A stretch of DNA of 64,000 nucleotides from Azospirillaceae bacterium (GCA_028283825.1 JAPWJW010000001.1:682001-746000), one strand, 5' to 3'; counted from the first letter of the stretch, positions 24,877 through 33,993 are shown. Notes: generated by a model not told the origin, from the sequence alone. Translations and numbers: made by a program.

Positions 24877-24944
24877 GGGGCAACCTTCCTTCACCGGAAC
24901 CAGGCAACTCGGGGGCGGCATGCAAGCCCTCGGGGGGCCTGATG

Positions 24945-25904
24945 TCAGGTCCGTAGGACCTCGCGCAGCCAGCGATTGGCGGGGTCGTCCTCACTGGCGC
25001 GATGCCAGTAGAGATTAAACGCCAGCGCCGGCATGTCCAGAGGTAGCGGCAGGATGGTCAGCGCGCCCCGGCTGCCGTCCACCATGGGTTGGCTGTGCCG
25101 GCGGCCCATGGTCAGCAACAGGCCGCCACCCTTGAGGCCGGTTTCCGCCACCACGCGGCAGGCCGTCTCATACCGCTGACAGCGCAGCGCGATGTGCCGC
25201 TGGATGCCCAACCGCGCCAGGGCATAATCCTCCACCGCCGGCCCGCTGCGGCGGGAGGAGACGGCGATGTGCGACGCCGCGCGATAGCGGTCCAAATCCA
25301 GCGGGGCATGGCCGGCCGCCGCCACCAGACAATAGTCATCGGCCAGCAGGGGGGCGTGGCGCAGGTCCGGGTCCGGTGCCAGGGCCACGTCCACCGCCAG
25401 GTCCAGACGGCCGCGTGCCAGGTCGGCCTTCATGGTCGCCCGGTCCAGCCGGACGCTGTCCAGATGCGCGCCGCCCAATCTGGCGCCCGCGCCCAGATGG
25501 TCGCGCAGGCGCGCCGCCATGCCGGGCAGCAGCGTAGGCTCCACCGCCTCCGGCATGGCGATGACGACCTGGCGCAAATCGCGGTCAGGCTGGAATTCCT
25601 GCGCATCGGCCAGCGCCCGGCTGAGGGCGGACAGCGCCTCCCGCACCCGGGGTGCCAGCCGGCGCGCCAGGGCGGAGGCGGTGACGCCCCGGCCGTCGCG
25701 GGGGAACAGCGGTTCGTCGCCGGGACCCAGATGGGGCCCCAACTGGTCGCGCAGCCGTGCCAGCGCGTGGCTGACCGCTGATTGCGACAGCGCCAGTTCC
25801 TCCGCTGCCCGGGTCAGGCTGCCCGCCCGGTAGACGGCGTCGAATACCCGCAGCAGGTTCAGGTCCAGCCGCGACAGCTGGCGTGAATCATGAACATCAT
25901 TCAT
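24945..25904 (-). CDS. LysR family transcriptional regulator
   Basis: A 319-residue LTTR with HTH LDLNLLRVFDAVYRAGSLTRAAEELALSQSAVSHALARLRDQLG (about 13-55), whose LxxSQSAVSHALxxLR helix is canonical, and a C-terminal effector-binding domain (LARGRLDLAVDVALAPDPDLRHAPLLADDYCLVAAAGHAPL). It is divergent from the acyl-CoA dehydrogenase operon with 100 bp between starts and is the obvious candidate regulator. Repeated TTCATG/GTTCAT half-sites lie in the first 40 bp upstream of its start, but I cannot assign a T-N11-A box with confidence. Confidence 0.92.
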   Translation of the reverse strand: MNDVHDSRQLSRLDLNLLRVFDAVYRAGSLTRAAEELALSQSAVSHALARLRDQLGPHLGPGDEPLFPRDGRGVTASALARRLAPRVREALSALSRALADAQEFQPDRDLRQVVIAMPEAVEPTLLPGMAARLRDHLGAGARLGGAHLDSVRLDRATMKADLARGRLDLAVDVALAPDPDLRHAPLLADDYCLVAAAGHAPLDLDRYRAASHIAVSSRRSGPAVEDYALARLGIQRHIALRCQRYETACRVVAETGLKGGGLLLTMGRRHSQPMVDGSRGALTILPLPLDMPALAFNLYWHRASEDDPANRWLREVLRT

Positions 25905-26004
25905 GGTTCATCGCGCATAAACTTCCCATCCGTTCATGTCAATCCGGCGTTACACTCCCCCGGACAGATAAGGCCGCACGAACGGCCGACGGGAGGAAAC
26001 ACCA

Positions 26005-27249
26005 ATGGACTTCCAGCCCAGCGCCCGGGGCCAGGACTACCTGGACCGTGTCCGCCGCTTCATCGACGACCATATTCGCCCGGTGGAGGCCCAGTATTGG
26101 CGCGATGTGGCGATCCATGACGGGCCCGACTGGCGCGCCTGGCGGGTACCGCCGAAGATGGAGGACCTGAAGGCCCGCGCGAAGGCGGAGGGCCTGTGGA
26201 ACCTGTTCCTGCCGGACGCCGAACTTGGGGCGGGTCTCACCACCCTGGAATACGCCCCTATCGCCGAGGCCACGGGCCACAGCCTGATGGCCCCTGAGGT
26301 GTTCAACTGCAACGCCCCCGACACCGGCAATATGGAGGTGCTGTGGCGTTACGGCAGTGCGGCACAGAAGGATGCGTGGTTGCGTCCCCTGCTGGCCGGT
26401 GACATCCGGTCTGTCTTCTGCATGACGGAGCCGGAGGTGGCCTCATCCGATGCCACCAACATGGCGGCCACGGCGGTGGTGGACGGGGATAGTGTGGTGG
26501 TGACGGGCCGCAAATGGTGGTCCAGCGGCATCGGCGATCCCCGCGCGCGCATTGCCATCGTCATGGCCCGCACGCCCGATGAGGGTCGCGACCGGCATCA
26601 CCAGCATTCCATGGTGCTGGTGCCGCTGGACACGCCCGGCGTGCGCATCGAACGCATGCTGCCGGTGTTCGGTGCCTGGGACGCCCCCCATGGCCATGGC
26701 GAGGTGGTGTTCGACCGGGTGCGGTTGCCGGTGGACAACATCATCGCCGGCCCCGGCATGGGGTTTGAGATCGCGCAGGGCCGCCTTGGCCCCGGCCGCA
26801 TCCATCACTGCATGCGCTGCCTGGGGGCGGCGGAGGCGGCCTTGGCCCTGATGGTGGACCGGGGCATGGCCCGTACCGCCTTCGGACGGCCGCTGATCGA
26901 CCTGGGTGGTAACCGCGAGCGGGTGGCGGAGGCCCGCGTGGCCATCGACCAGGCCCGCCTGTTGACCCTTTTCGCCGCCTGGAAGATGGACAAGGTGGGC
27001 ACGCAAGCCGCACTGACCGAGATTTCGGCCATCAAGCTGGTGGCGCCCGGTGTGCTGGAAAAGGTGGTGGATGACGCCATCCAGATCCATGGCGGTGCCG
27101 GTGTTTCCGGCGACACGCCGTTGGCGGGGTTCTACGCCCAGGCCCGCTCCCTACGCCTGGCCGACGGGCCGGATGAGGTGCACAAGGCCATGATCGCGCG
27201 CCTGGAACTGGCGCGGCGTGGATACAAGAAATCAAGAGGGGAGGGCTGA
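26005..27249 (+). CDS. Acyl-CoA dehydrogenase family protein (ACAD10/11- or LvaC-like context)
   Basis: A 414-residue flavoprotein. The typical segments are FCMTEPEVASSDATNMAATAVVDGDSVVVTGRKWWSSGIGDPRA (FAD/substrate binding), GMGFEIAQGRLGPGRIHHCMRCLGAAEAAL, and the closing AIQIHGGAGVSGDTPLAGFYAQARSLRLADGPDEVHKAMIARLEL. The conserved glutamate catalytic base of classical enzymes is not obvious, as is common in the ACAD10/11 group. Gene order with an APH-type kinase and SDRs resembles routes in which a 4-hydroxyacyl-CoA is phosphorylated and then processed by such a dehydrogenase. A GGGAGG ribosome-binding site precedes ATG 26005. Confidence 0.9.
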   Translation: MDFQPSARGQDYLDRVRRFIDDHIRPVEAQYWRDVAIHDGPDWRAWRVPPKMEDLKARAKAEGLWNLFLPDAELGAGLTTLEYAPIAEATGHSLMAPEVFNCNAPDTGNMEVLWRYGSAAQKDAWLRPLLAGDIRSVFCMTEPEVASSDATNMAATAVVDGDSVVVTGRKWWSSGIGDPRARIAIVMARTPDEGRDRHHQHSMVLVPLDTPGVRIERMLPVFGAWDAPHGHGEVVFDRVRLPVDNIIAGPGMGFEIAQGRLGPGRIHHCMRCLGAAEAALALMVDRGMARTAFGRPLIDLGGNRERVAEARVAIDQARLLTLFAAWKMDKVGTQAALTEISAIKLVAPGVLEKVVDDAIQIHGGAGVSGDTPLAGFYAQARSLRLADGPDEVHKAMIARLELARRGYKKSRGEG

Positions 27250-27252
27250 GCC

Positions 27253-28125
27253 ATGGCTATCACGCCGAAGACCGGCAGCGGCGGCGGCCGCATCTTCATC
27301 ACCGGTGGCGCCAGCGGCTTGGGCCTGGCCCTGGCGCGGCGCTATGCCCGCGCCGGCTGGCGCGTGGCGGTGGGCGATGTCAACGCCGCGGCCATGCAGG
27401 CGGCCGTGGCGGAATTGTCCACGATCGCCCCCGATGCCTTCGCCATTCCCTGCGACGTGCGCGACGACGCGGCCCTGCCGGCGGCGGCGCAGGCGCTGGT
27501 CCAGCGCTGGGGCGGGGTGGACATGGTCGTCAACAATGCCGGCGTGGCCCAGGCCGGCAACATCGACGACACGCCGCTGGATGACTGGCGCTGGATCATC
27601 GACATCAACCTGATGGGCGTGGTGCGTGGCTGCCGCGCCTTCACGCCGATGTTCAAGGCGCAGGGCCACGGCTATTTCGTCAACACCGCCTCCATGGCCG
27701 GCCTGCTGGATATGCCGACCATGGCCGCCTACAACGCCACCAAGGCGGCGGTGGTATCCTTGTCGGAAACCCTGCAGCACGAATTGGCGCCCAACGGCGT
27801 GGGTGTCAGCGTCATCTGCCCCTCCTTCTTCAAGACCAATCTGGCCGACAGCCTGCGCACCACCGACCCGCGCCTGCGCGCCCGGGTGGACAAGCTGCTG
27901 AACAAGCCCGGCCTCACGGCGGACGACGTGGCGGACTTCGTCTACCAGGGTGTGGCGGCGGGGCGCATGCACCTGCTGCCGCACAAGGACGGCCGCCGCT
28001 TCTGGCTGATCAAGCGCCTGCTGCCCCGTGCGTGGTACGTGGCCTTCATCAACAACCGCGCGCGCAGCATGGCGGCACCATCGCGCAAGGCCGCGCCGCC
28101 GCAGCCGGCCTCGGGCACGCCATGA
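27253..28125 (+). CDS. Short-chain dehydrogenase/reductase
   Basis: A 290-residue classical SDR. The nucleotide-binding TGGASGLG lies at 17-24, NNAG at 94-97, and the catalytic Ser147, Tyr160 and Lys164 in NTASMAG and YNATK. The C-terminal extension is basic and ends in a Pro/Ala-rich tail. It probably oxidises or reduces a hydroxyl group on an operon intermediate, with NAD(P). It begins 3 nt after the acyl-CoA dehydrogenase stop and overlaps the next gene by ATGA, indicating tight translational coupling. Confidence 0.93.
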   Translation: MAITPKTGSGGGRIFITGGASGLGLALARRYARAGWRVAVGDVNAAAMQAAVAELSTIAPDAFAIPCDVRDDAALPAAAQALVQRWGGVDMVVNNAGVAQAGNIDDTPLDDWRWIIDINLMGVVRGCRAFTPMFKAQGHGYFVNTASMAGLLDMPTMAAYNATKAAVVSLSETLQHELAPNGVGVSVICPSFFKTNLADSLRTTDPRLRARVDKLLNKPGLTADDVADFVYQGVAAGRMHLLPHKDGRRFWLIKRLLPRAWYVAFINNRARSMAAPSRKAAPPQPASGTP

Positions 28126-29225
28126 CGGGACCGGCGCGACCGGTGATCGACCGCGCCGGCCCTGTGCGTAGCGGCGAGGGGCTGGACGCGACGGCGGTGG
28201 ACCGCTGGCTGCGGCAACTGCGCCCTGACCTGCCGGGCCCGCCCACGGTGACGCAGTATTCCGGCGGCGCCTCCAACTGGACCTACCGCCTGGCGTACGG
28301 GGAAGACGGGGCGGATGGCGACTTCATCCTGCGCCGCCCGCCGGCCGGCACCAAGGCCAAGTCCGCCCACGACATGGGCCGCGAATATCAGGTGCAGCGG
28401 GCCCTGAAGCCCGTCTTTCCCTGGGTTCCGGCCATGGTGGGGTTGTGCCGGGACGAAAGCGTCATCGGCGCCGATTTCTACGTGATGGAGCGCATCGCCG
28501 GCGTCATTCCCCGTGCCAACCTGCCGCGCGGCCTGGATCTGGGGCCGGCGGAGGTGCGCCGCCTGTGCCTGGCCATGGTGGACAAGCTGGTGGCCCTGCA
28601 CCGGGTGGATGCGGGCGCGGCCGGCCTGTCTGGCCTGGGCAAGGGCGATGGCTATTGCCGCCGCCAGGTGGAGGGGTGGTCCGGCCGTTACCAGAAGGCG
28701 CGTACCTGGAACGTGCCGTCCTTCACCCGCGTGCGCTCCTGGCTGGCGGCCAATACGCCGAAGGATGTTGGCGCCTGCGTCATCCACAATGACTGGCGCT
28801 TCGACAATCTGGTGTTGGACGCGGCCGACCCCACCCGGGTGATCGGTGTACTGGATTGGGAAATGGCCACCATCGGCGACCCGCTGATGGATCTGGGCGG
28901 GGCGCTGGCCTATTGGGTGCAGGCCGATGACGATTTCTTCATGCGTTCCATCCGCCGCCAGCCCACCCATTTGCCCGGCATGCTGACCCGGGCGCAGGTG
29001 GTGGAGCATTACTTGGCGGCCATGGCCGACCGGCTGGACGTCAAGGCGGTGGACTGGACCTTCTATGAGGTGTTCGGCCTGTTCCGCCTGGCCGTCATCG
29101 CCCAGCAGATCTACTATCGGTATCATCATCGCCAGACGCGCAACCCGGCGTTCAAGCGCTTCTGGCTGCTGGTGGCGTATCTGAACTGGCGCTGCCGTCG
29201 CACCATACGCCGGGCAGGAGGGTAG
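28122..29225 (+). CDS. APH-family phosphotransferase (LvaA/ACAD10-kinase-like)
   Basis: A 367-residue protein kinase-like-fold phosphotransferase. The phosphate-binding start is QYSGGASNWTYRL, the catalytic loop CVIHNDWRFDNLVLD (Asp224) and the metal-binding VLDWEMATIGDPLMDLG (Asp245). In bacteria, LvaA of the levulinate pathway, and in mammals the kinase halves of ACAD10/ACAD11, phosphorylate 4-hydroxyacyl-CoAs. The acyl-CoA dehydrogenase two genes upstream supports such a role here rather than antibiotic resistance. ATG 28122 overlaps the SDR stop (ATGA). The small LvaB-type partner is not seen. Confidence 0.9.
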   Translation: MTGPARPVIDRAGPVRSGEGLDATAVDRWLRQLRPDLPGPPTVTQYSGGASNWTYRLAYGEDGADGDFILRRPPAGTKAKSAHDMGREYQVQRALKPVFPWVPAMVGLCRDESVIGADFYVMERIAGVIPRANLPRGLDLGPAEVRRLCLAMVDKLVALHRVDAGAAGLSGLGKGDGYCRRQVEGWSGRYQKARTWNVPSFTRVRSWLAANTPKDVGACVIHNDWRFDNLVLDAADPTRVIGVLDWEMATIGDPLMDLGGALAYWVQADDDFFMRSIRRQPTHLPGMLTRAQVVEHYLAAMADRLDVKAVDWTFYEVFGLFRLAVIAQQIYYRYHHRQTRNPAFKRFWLLVAYLNWRCRRTIRRAGG

Positions 29226-29228
29226 GCC

Positions 29229-29936
29229 ATGGTGGCGCTGTACCTCATCCGACACGGACAGGCGTCGTTCGACGCCGACGATTACGACCGGCTGTCGGCC
29301 GTGGGCCTCGATCAGGCCCGGGTCGTGGGGCGGGCGCTGGCCGCCCGCCTGCCGCGGGTGGATGCGGCGGTGGCGGGCACCCTGACCCGTCAGCGGGATA
29401 CAGGTGCGACCTGCCTGGACGCCATGGGGGTGCGGGGGGCCATTCCCTTCACCGTCGATGCCGACCTTGATGAATACGATGCAGCTGACCTTATCGGCCG
29501 TCATCGTCCGGACTTGGCCGATGCCGCGACCTTGCGTGCGGAACTGGCGGCCACGCCTGATCCCCGCCGCGCCTACCAGGCCCTGTTCGCCGACGCCGTC
29601 GCCCGGTGGATGAGCGGCCGGTACGACCATGAGTATGCTGAGGCCTGGCCCGTCTTCCGCCGCCGCTGCCTGGCCGCGATGACGCGGGCGGCGGTCCTGG
29701 GCGGCACCGTCCTGGTCTTCACCTCCGGCGGCCCCATCATGGCGGCGGTGCAGGCTGTGGTGGGCCTGAACGGCGCGCCCGCACGGCAGGTGCACTGGGG
29801 CCTGGTCAATGGCGGGGTCACCAAATTGCTGGTCCCGTCCAAGGCCGCCGGCCGCATGGGCCCCGACTGGTCGCTGGCCAGCCTGAACGAACACGCCCTG
29901 CTGGAGGCCCAGCCGGGCCTGCTGACCTATCGCTGA
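29229..29936 (+). CDS. Histidine phosphatase family protein
   Basis: A 235-residue phosphoglycerate-mutase-like enzyme. The catalytic LIRHGQ (His9) opens the protein. A second conserved segment is AVAGTLTRQRDTG, and VLVFTSGGPIMAAV stands where the family usually has the second histidine (here Thr-Ser-Gly-Gly, so the second His is replaced). The substrate is unknown. It starts 3 nt after the APH gene and precedes another SDR, so it belongs to the same operon, where removing a phosphate from an acyl intermediate is conceivable. Confidence 0.88.
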   Translation: MVALYLIRHGQASFDADDYDRLSAVGLDQARVVGRALAARLPRVDAAVAGTLTRQRDTGATCLDAMGVRGAIPFTVDADLDEYDAADLIGRHRPDLADAATLRAELAATPDPRRAYQALFADAVARWMSGRYDHEYAEAWPVFRRRCLAAMTRAAVLGGTVLVFTSGGPIMAAVQAVVGLNGAPARQVHWGLVNGGVTKLLVPSKAAGRMGPDWSLASLNEHALLEAQPGLLTYR

Positions 29937-29951
29937 AGGATCCCCCCGTTC

Positions 29952-30701
29952 ATGGTGGCCAAGACCATCCTGATCACCGGCGCCAGTTCCGGCCTGGGGC
30001 TGGGCATGGCGCGCGAATTCGCCCGCCGGGGCCGCGACCTGGCCCTATGCGCCCGCCGCACCGACAGGCTGGAGGCGCTGCGCGAGGAATTGCTGCGCGA
30101 CCACCCCGGCATCCGCGTCGTTGTCCGTCCACTGGACGTCACCGATCATGCGGCGGTGTTCGAAACCTTCCATTCTTTCGATACCGGAATGGGTGGCCTG
30201 GATCGTATCATCGTCAACGCCGGCATCGGTTCCGGCCGCCGCATCGGCACCGGCCATTTCGCCGACAACCTGGCCACCGCCCAGACCAACTTCGTGGCCG
30301 CCCTGGCACAATGCGAGGCGGCGGTGGAGTTGTTCCGGGCTCGTAATAAGGGCCATCTGGTGGTGGTCTCATCCATGAGCGCGCTGCGCGGCCTGCCCAA
30401 ACACCTGACCGCCTATGCCGCCACCAAGGCCGGACTGGCCGCCCTGGCGGAAGGCATCCGGGCGGAACTGCTGCACACCCCCATCCGCGTCACCACCCTG
30501 TTCCCCGGCTACATCCGCACCGAACTGAACGCCGGCGCCAAGCGCCTGCCCTTCGCCATCGACGGTGAGTTGGGCAGCCGGCTGCTGGTCCGTGCTATCG
30601 AGCGTGAACCCGCCAAGGCCTACGTCCCCGCCTGGCCTTGGGCCCTGCTGGCGCCGGTGATGAAGGTGCTGCCGCTCAGTGTGGTGGCGAAGCTGGCTTA
30701 G
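29952..30701 (+). CDS. Short-chain dehydrogenase/reductase, last gene of the acyl-CoA operon
   Basis: A 249-residue SDR with cofactor motif TGASSGLG (9-16), VNAG at 88-91, a serine pair at 140-141 and the catalytic Tyr155-x-x-x-Lys159 in AYAATK. Arg-rich ALCARRTDRL after the second strand suggests NADP(H) preference. It is 15 nt downstream of the histidine phosphatase. Its stop codon overlaps the stop of the convergent DUF4349 gene by 4 bp. Confidence 0.92.
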   Translation: MVAKTILITGASSGLGLGMAREFARRGRDLALCARRTDRLEALREELLRDHPGIRVVVRPLDVTDHAAVFETFHSFDTGMGGLDRIIVNAGIGSGRRIGTGHFADNLATAQTNFVAALAQCEAAVELFRARNKGHLVVVSSMSALRGLPKHLTAYAATKAGLAALAEGIRAELLHTPIRVTTLFPGYIRTELNAGAKRLPFAIDGELGSRLLVRAIEREPAKAYVPAWPWALLAPVMKVLPLSVVAKLA

Positions 30702-31564
30702 GCGCCCTTGCGCCGGCGGCGCCAGACCAGACGTGCAATCCAACCCGCCAGCGCCACCACGGGCAGCCATGGCAACATCCGGGCGGTGAAGGTCACGACC
30801 CCCGCCAGCGAATCCACCAGGATGTCGCTGAACCCCTTGGCCGCCGCCTTCAGGGGGCGCCAGTCCACGCCGTCGGGTCTGGGCTCGTCCGGCATGGCCC
30901 CTTCATAGCGGATATCGACCTTCACCATCTCCGTCTGGGTGCGTAGATAGTCGCGTTGGGCGGTGGCGCTTTCAATGTCGCCCTGCACCTGGGCCAGCGT
31001 GTGTTCAAGGTTGATCAGGTCGCCCACATTCTTGGACGCGGTTTGACGCAGCAGGGCGGTCAGACGGTCGCGCAGGGCGATCTGGGTTTCCAGCCGCTTG
31101 TCCACGTCCAGCACGGCCAGCGTCTTGTCCTCGCTGGTTTCGGTGTGGCCGGTGATTTCCGCCGGCGGGGCTGCCAGGCTGGTGGTGAAGGACGCAAGTG
31201 CCGCCGGCGGCAGGCGCAGGCTGGTGTGCGCGTTGACCCATTTCCCGCTGGAGCTGCGATTGATCTGGGATTCCACGACCTCGCCCCCCAGTTGGGCACA
31301 GGCATCCAGGTGGCGGCGCTGGGTCGCCTCCACCGCGTCGGCTGGTACGCGCAAGGTATAGCTGTGGCTGACGGCCATATATTTGCGCGTCGCCATCTGA
31401 GGGACCGGCGCGCTTATGGCGAAGTCTTCCTTGGCACCGGGAACCGGGGCCTGCGCCCGTACGGCGACCTCCACCTTCTTTTCCGGCGTCTTGCCGCAGG
31501 CGGTGACGGCCAGGCAAGTGGCCAGGACAATGGGCAGGCTGGACCTGCGGGCGAACCCCATCAT
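30698..31564 (-). CDS. DUF4349 lipoprotein
   Basis: A 288-residue protein with a lipoprotein signal (LAVTACG, about residue 22), an extracytoplasmic DUF4349-type region (YTLRVPADAVEATQRRHLDACAQLGGEVVESQINRSSSGKWVNAHTSLRLPPAALASF), a predicted coiled-coil stretch (LETQIALRDRLTALL to DYLRTQTEMVKVDI), and a C-terminal membrane helix with a basic tail (WLPVVALAGWIARLVWRRRRKG). That layout is common for DUF4349 proteins, whose role is unknown. ATG 31564 (ATGATG, with GGGGA upstream) is preferred to the longer frame at 31612. Confidence 0.85.
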   Translation of the reverse strand: MMGFARRSSLPIVLATCLAVTACGKTPEKKVEVAVRAQAPVPGAKEDFAISAPVPQMATRKYMAVSHSYTLRVPADAVEATQRRHLDACAQLGGEVVESQINRSSSGKWVNAHTSLRLPPAALASFTTSLAAPPAEITGHTETSEDKTLAVLDVDKRLETQIALRDRLTALLRQTASKNVGDLINLEHTLAQVQGDIESATAQRDYLRTQTEMVKVDIRYEGAMPDEPRPDGVDWRPLKAAAKGFSDILVDSLAGVVTFTARMLPWLPVVALAGWIARLVWRRRRKGA

Positions 31565-31807
31565 GCGCGATCCCCATCGGCAAATTGTGCGATGGCCCAC
31601 CTTGATAACCAAGGGTGGCGGATGTGCGGAGGAATCTTGGCTTTATTGCCATCATCGCCGTTGGAGGCCGCGCCCGATGGCGGAGATGGTCAAATCCTGT
31701 CCAACTGGTCATGTTTCCCCTTATCCCGTCGGCCAAGCCATTGACAGGGGCCGGATGGGCCGCCATCAACGGCGGGGGTGGATGGTGACGGTGATCGGGG
31801 GCTGGTG

Positions 31808-33268
31808 GTGAAGGTTCGGATCTGGCCGGTGGCGGCGGTGTTGGTGGCGATGGGCTTGGCCCTGCTGGGAACGGCACCCGTGCGGGCCGCCGGGGCGGCA
31901 TCGGAACAGCCGCCCTTCCTGCTGGTCAGCGACCTGCATTTCAACCCGCTGGACGATGCCGCCATCGCGGCGCGCCTGGACGCCGCACCGGCCAAGGACT
32001 GGCCCGCCATCCTGGACAGCGTGCCGGGCCGCCGGCTATCGACCTATGGCAAGGACAGCAACTGGTTCGTGCTGCGCGCCGCCTTCGCCGCCATGCGGCG
32101 GGCCCAGGCGCATCCCGCCTATATCCTGCATACCGGCGACATGCTGGCCCACGATTTCCGCGAGACGTTCGAGGCGGCACTGCCGGTCCACAAGGGGGAT
32201 GAGGCGGCCTATCGCGCCTTCACGCTGAAGACGGTGGCGACCCTGATGGAAACCCTGCGGGCCACCTTCCCCGGCGTGCCGGTGCTGACGGCGCTGGGGA
32301 ACAACGATAGCTATTGCGGCGACTATGCCGTGGAGCCGGCCGGGCCTTTCCTGGCCGACACCGCCCCCTTGGTGGCGGCCGGTTTCGGGCGGGCGCTGGC
32401 GGCGCGGGGCGATGCCGGCGCCATCGGGCGCGACTGGCGCGCGGCCGGCAACTACGCCATTCCCCACCCTACACTGCAGGGCGTGCGCATCCTGTCGTTC
32501 GACACGGTGATGCTGACCCGCAAGTACCAGAACAGCTGCGGCCGGCCTGGCGACACGCCGCAGCAGACCGCGCTGGCCTGGCTGCACCAGGCGCTGGCCG
32601 ACGCGAAGGCGGCGGGCGAAGGCGTCTGGCTGATCACCCACGTGGTGCCGGGCATCGATGGCTACGCCACCGGCAACGCCTGGGCCAAGGCGGAGAAAGA
32701 AGCAGCCCCCGGCGCCGCCCCCGCCTGCACCGCACCCACCGAACTGCTGGCCCCGGGCATGGAGGCGGCGTTCGAACAGGAACTGGCGCAGTACCATGAC
32801 ATCATCCGGGTGATGTTCGCCGGCCACCTGCATATGGACGACATGCGCCTAGTGGGGCCGCCCGGCGCCGGCGTGCTCGTGCTGGTGACGCCGGCGATCA
32901 GCCCCGTCTTCCTGCAGAACCCGGCGTTCAAGCTGGGGCGGGCGGCGGCGGACGGTACGGTCGAGGACCTCACCACCTACATCATGACCAACCTGCCCGA
33001 CGGCCCGACGGTGGAAACCGCCCACTGGAGCGCGGAATACGACACCGCCCGGGCCTGGGGCACGCCGACGCTGACGGCGCAGACCCTGCACGGCATCATC
33101 GCCCATATCCGGGACAGCACTGCCGCCCGCGACCAGTACCACACCTTCTACAGCGTGGGCCGTCCGGACGTATCGGCCATGACCCCCGCCAACCAGCAGC
33201 TTTACCTTTGCGCCCTGGACCACACCCTGGCCCCGGACTACACGCGCTGCGCCTGTCCGGCGCCCTGA
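31808..33268 (+). CDS. Exported metallophosphoesterase (sphingomyelinase-like)
   Basis: A 486-residue secreted calcineurin-type phosphatase. After a signal peptide (to about residue 28) the metal ligands appear in order: SDLHF (Asp42, His44), HTGDMLAHD, LGNND, the LITHVVPG histidine and AGHLHMDD. The insert and C-terminal part (YQNSCGRPGDTPQQTALAWLHQAL) resemble acid sphingomyelinase/phosphodiesterase-like enzymes. The GTG at 31808, behind GGGGG, gives the best signal peptide. An exported phosphatase lipoprotein gene follows 17 nt later, suggesting a phosphate-scavenging pair. Confidence 0.87.
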   Translation: MKVRIWPVAAVLVAMGLALLGTAPVRAAGAASEQPPFLLVSDLHFNPLDDAAIAARLDAAPAKDWPAILDSVPGRRLSTYGKDSNWFVLRAAFAAMRRAQAHPAYILHTGDMLAHDFRETFEAALPVHKGDEAAYRAFTLKTVATLMETLRATFPGVPVLTALGNNDSYCGDYAVEPAGPFLADTAPLVAAGFGRALAARGDAGAIGRDWRAAGNYAIPHPTLQGVRILSFDTVMLTRKYQNSCGRPGDTPQQTALAWLHQALADAKAAGEGVWLITHVVPGIDGYATGNAWAKAEKEAAPGAAPACTAPTELLAPGMEAAFEQELAQYHDIIRVMFAGHLHMDDMRLVGPPGAGVLVLVTPAISPVFLQNPAFKLGRAAADGTVEDLTTYIMTNLPDGPTVETAHWSAEYDTARAWGTPTLTAQTLHGIIAHIRDSTAARDQYHTFYSVGRPDVSAMTPANQQLYLCALDHTLAPDYTRCACPAP

Positions 33269-33285
33269 CCCTGAGAGAAGCCGCC

Positions 33286-33993
33286 ATGACGCGCCGTCTT
33301 GTCCCCGCCCTTTGCCTTGCCTTGGCCCTGGCGGGTTGCGTCGCCCAGCCGGCACCGTCCACGGCACCAATGGACCTGCCCAACCTGGGTGTGGTGAAGA
33401 CCCAACTGCTGGCCTATCACGACAGCGGCGCCTACGACCGCGACCTGGCGCGGGTGGCGGGCGAGGCCGGGGCCTGGATCAAGGCGCGGGCCGCCAGCCT
33501 GCCGGCGGGCACCAAGCCGGCCCTGGTGCTGGACATCGACGAGACGTCGCTGACCAACTGGCCGCAGCTGAAGATCAACGACTTCGGCTACATCAAGGCC
33601 GGCGGCTGTGATATGGACCAGGGCCCGTGCGGTTCGCCAGCGTGGGAGATGATGGGCCAGGCCGCCGTCATCCAGCCGACGTTGGAGGTCTATCGCCAGG
33701 CGCGGGCGGCGGGTATCGCCGTCTTTTTCATCACCGGGCGCCCGGAATCGGAACGCGACGCCACGGCGCGCAACCTGGCGTCCGCCGGGTATGAGGGCTG
33801 GGCCGGCCTGGTGCTGCGCGGGCCCGGCGCCCACGGCCAGCCGGCGGCGGTCTACAAGACGGCGGAACGCGCGCGCATCGAGGCCCAGGGCTACACCATC
33901 ATCGCCAACATGGGCGATCAGGATAGCGACCTGGCTGGCGGCCATGCCGAACGCACCTTCAAACTGGCCAATCCCTACTACTTCATCCCCTGA
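33286..33993 (+). CDS. HAD superfamily acid phosphatase lipoprotein
   Basis: A 235-residue lipoprotein (lipobox LALAGC, Cys18) of the class B/C acid phosphatase, e(P4)-like group. The nucleophile motif is LVLDIDETSLTN (Asp83, Asp85), motif II FFITGRPE, and the closing acidic motif NMGDQDSDLAGG. e(P4)-type enzymes dephosphorylate nucleotides at the outer membrane so that nucleosides can be taken up. The ATG at 33286 is 17 nt after the metallophosphoesterase stop, suggesting co-expression. Confidence 0.9.
   Translation: MTRRLVPALCLALALAGCVAQPAPSTAPMDLPNLGVVKTQLLAYHDSGAYDRDLARVAGEAGAWIKARAASLPAGTKPALVLDIDETSLTNWPQLKINDFGYIKAGGCDMDQGPCGSPAWEMMGQAAVIQPTLEVYRQARAAGIAVFFITGRPESERDATARNLASAGYEGWAGLVLRGPGAHGQPAAVYKTAERARIEAQGYTIIANMGDQDSDLAGGHAERTFKLANPYYFIP

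Noticed and set aside
25860-25945. Repeated ATGAA/TTCAT motifs around the LysR start as a LysR box
   Set aside because: Part of the repeats is coding sequence of the regulator, and no T-N11-A palindrome could be fixed.
28122-29225. Aminoglycoside resistance kinase
   Set aside because: Although APH-fold, the operon context with acyl-CoA dehydrogenase and SDRs points to hydroxyacyl-CoA metabolism.
27942-29894. A 650-codon open frame on the minus strand across the SDR, kinase and phosphatase genes
   Set aside because: It is antisense to three well-supported genes and shows no motif.
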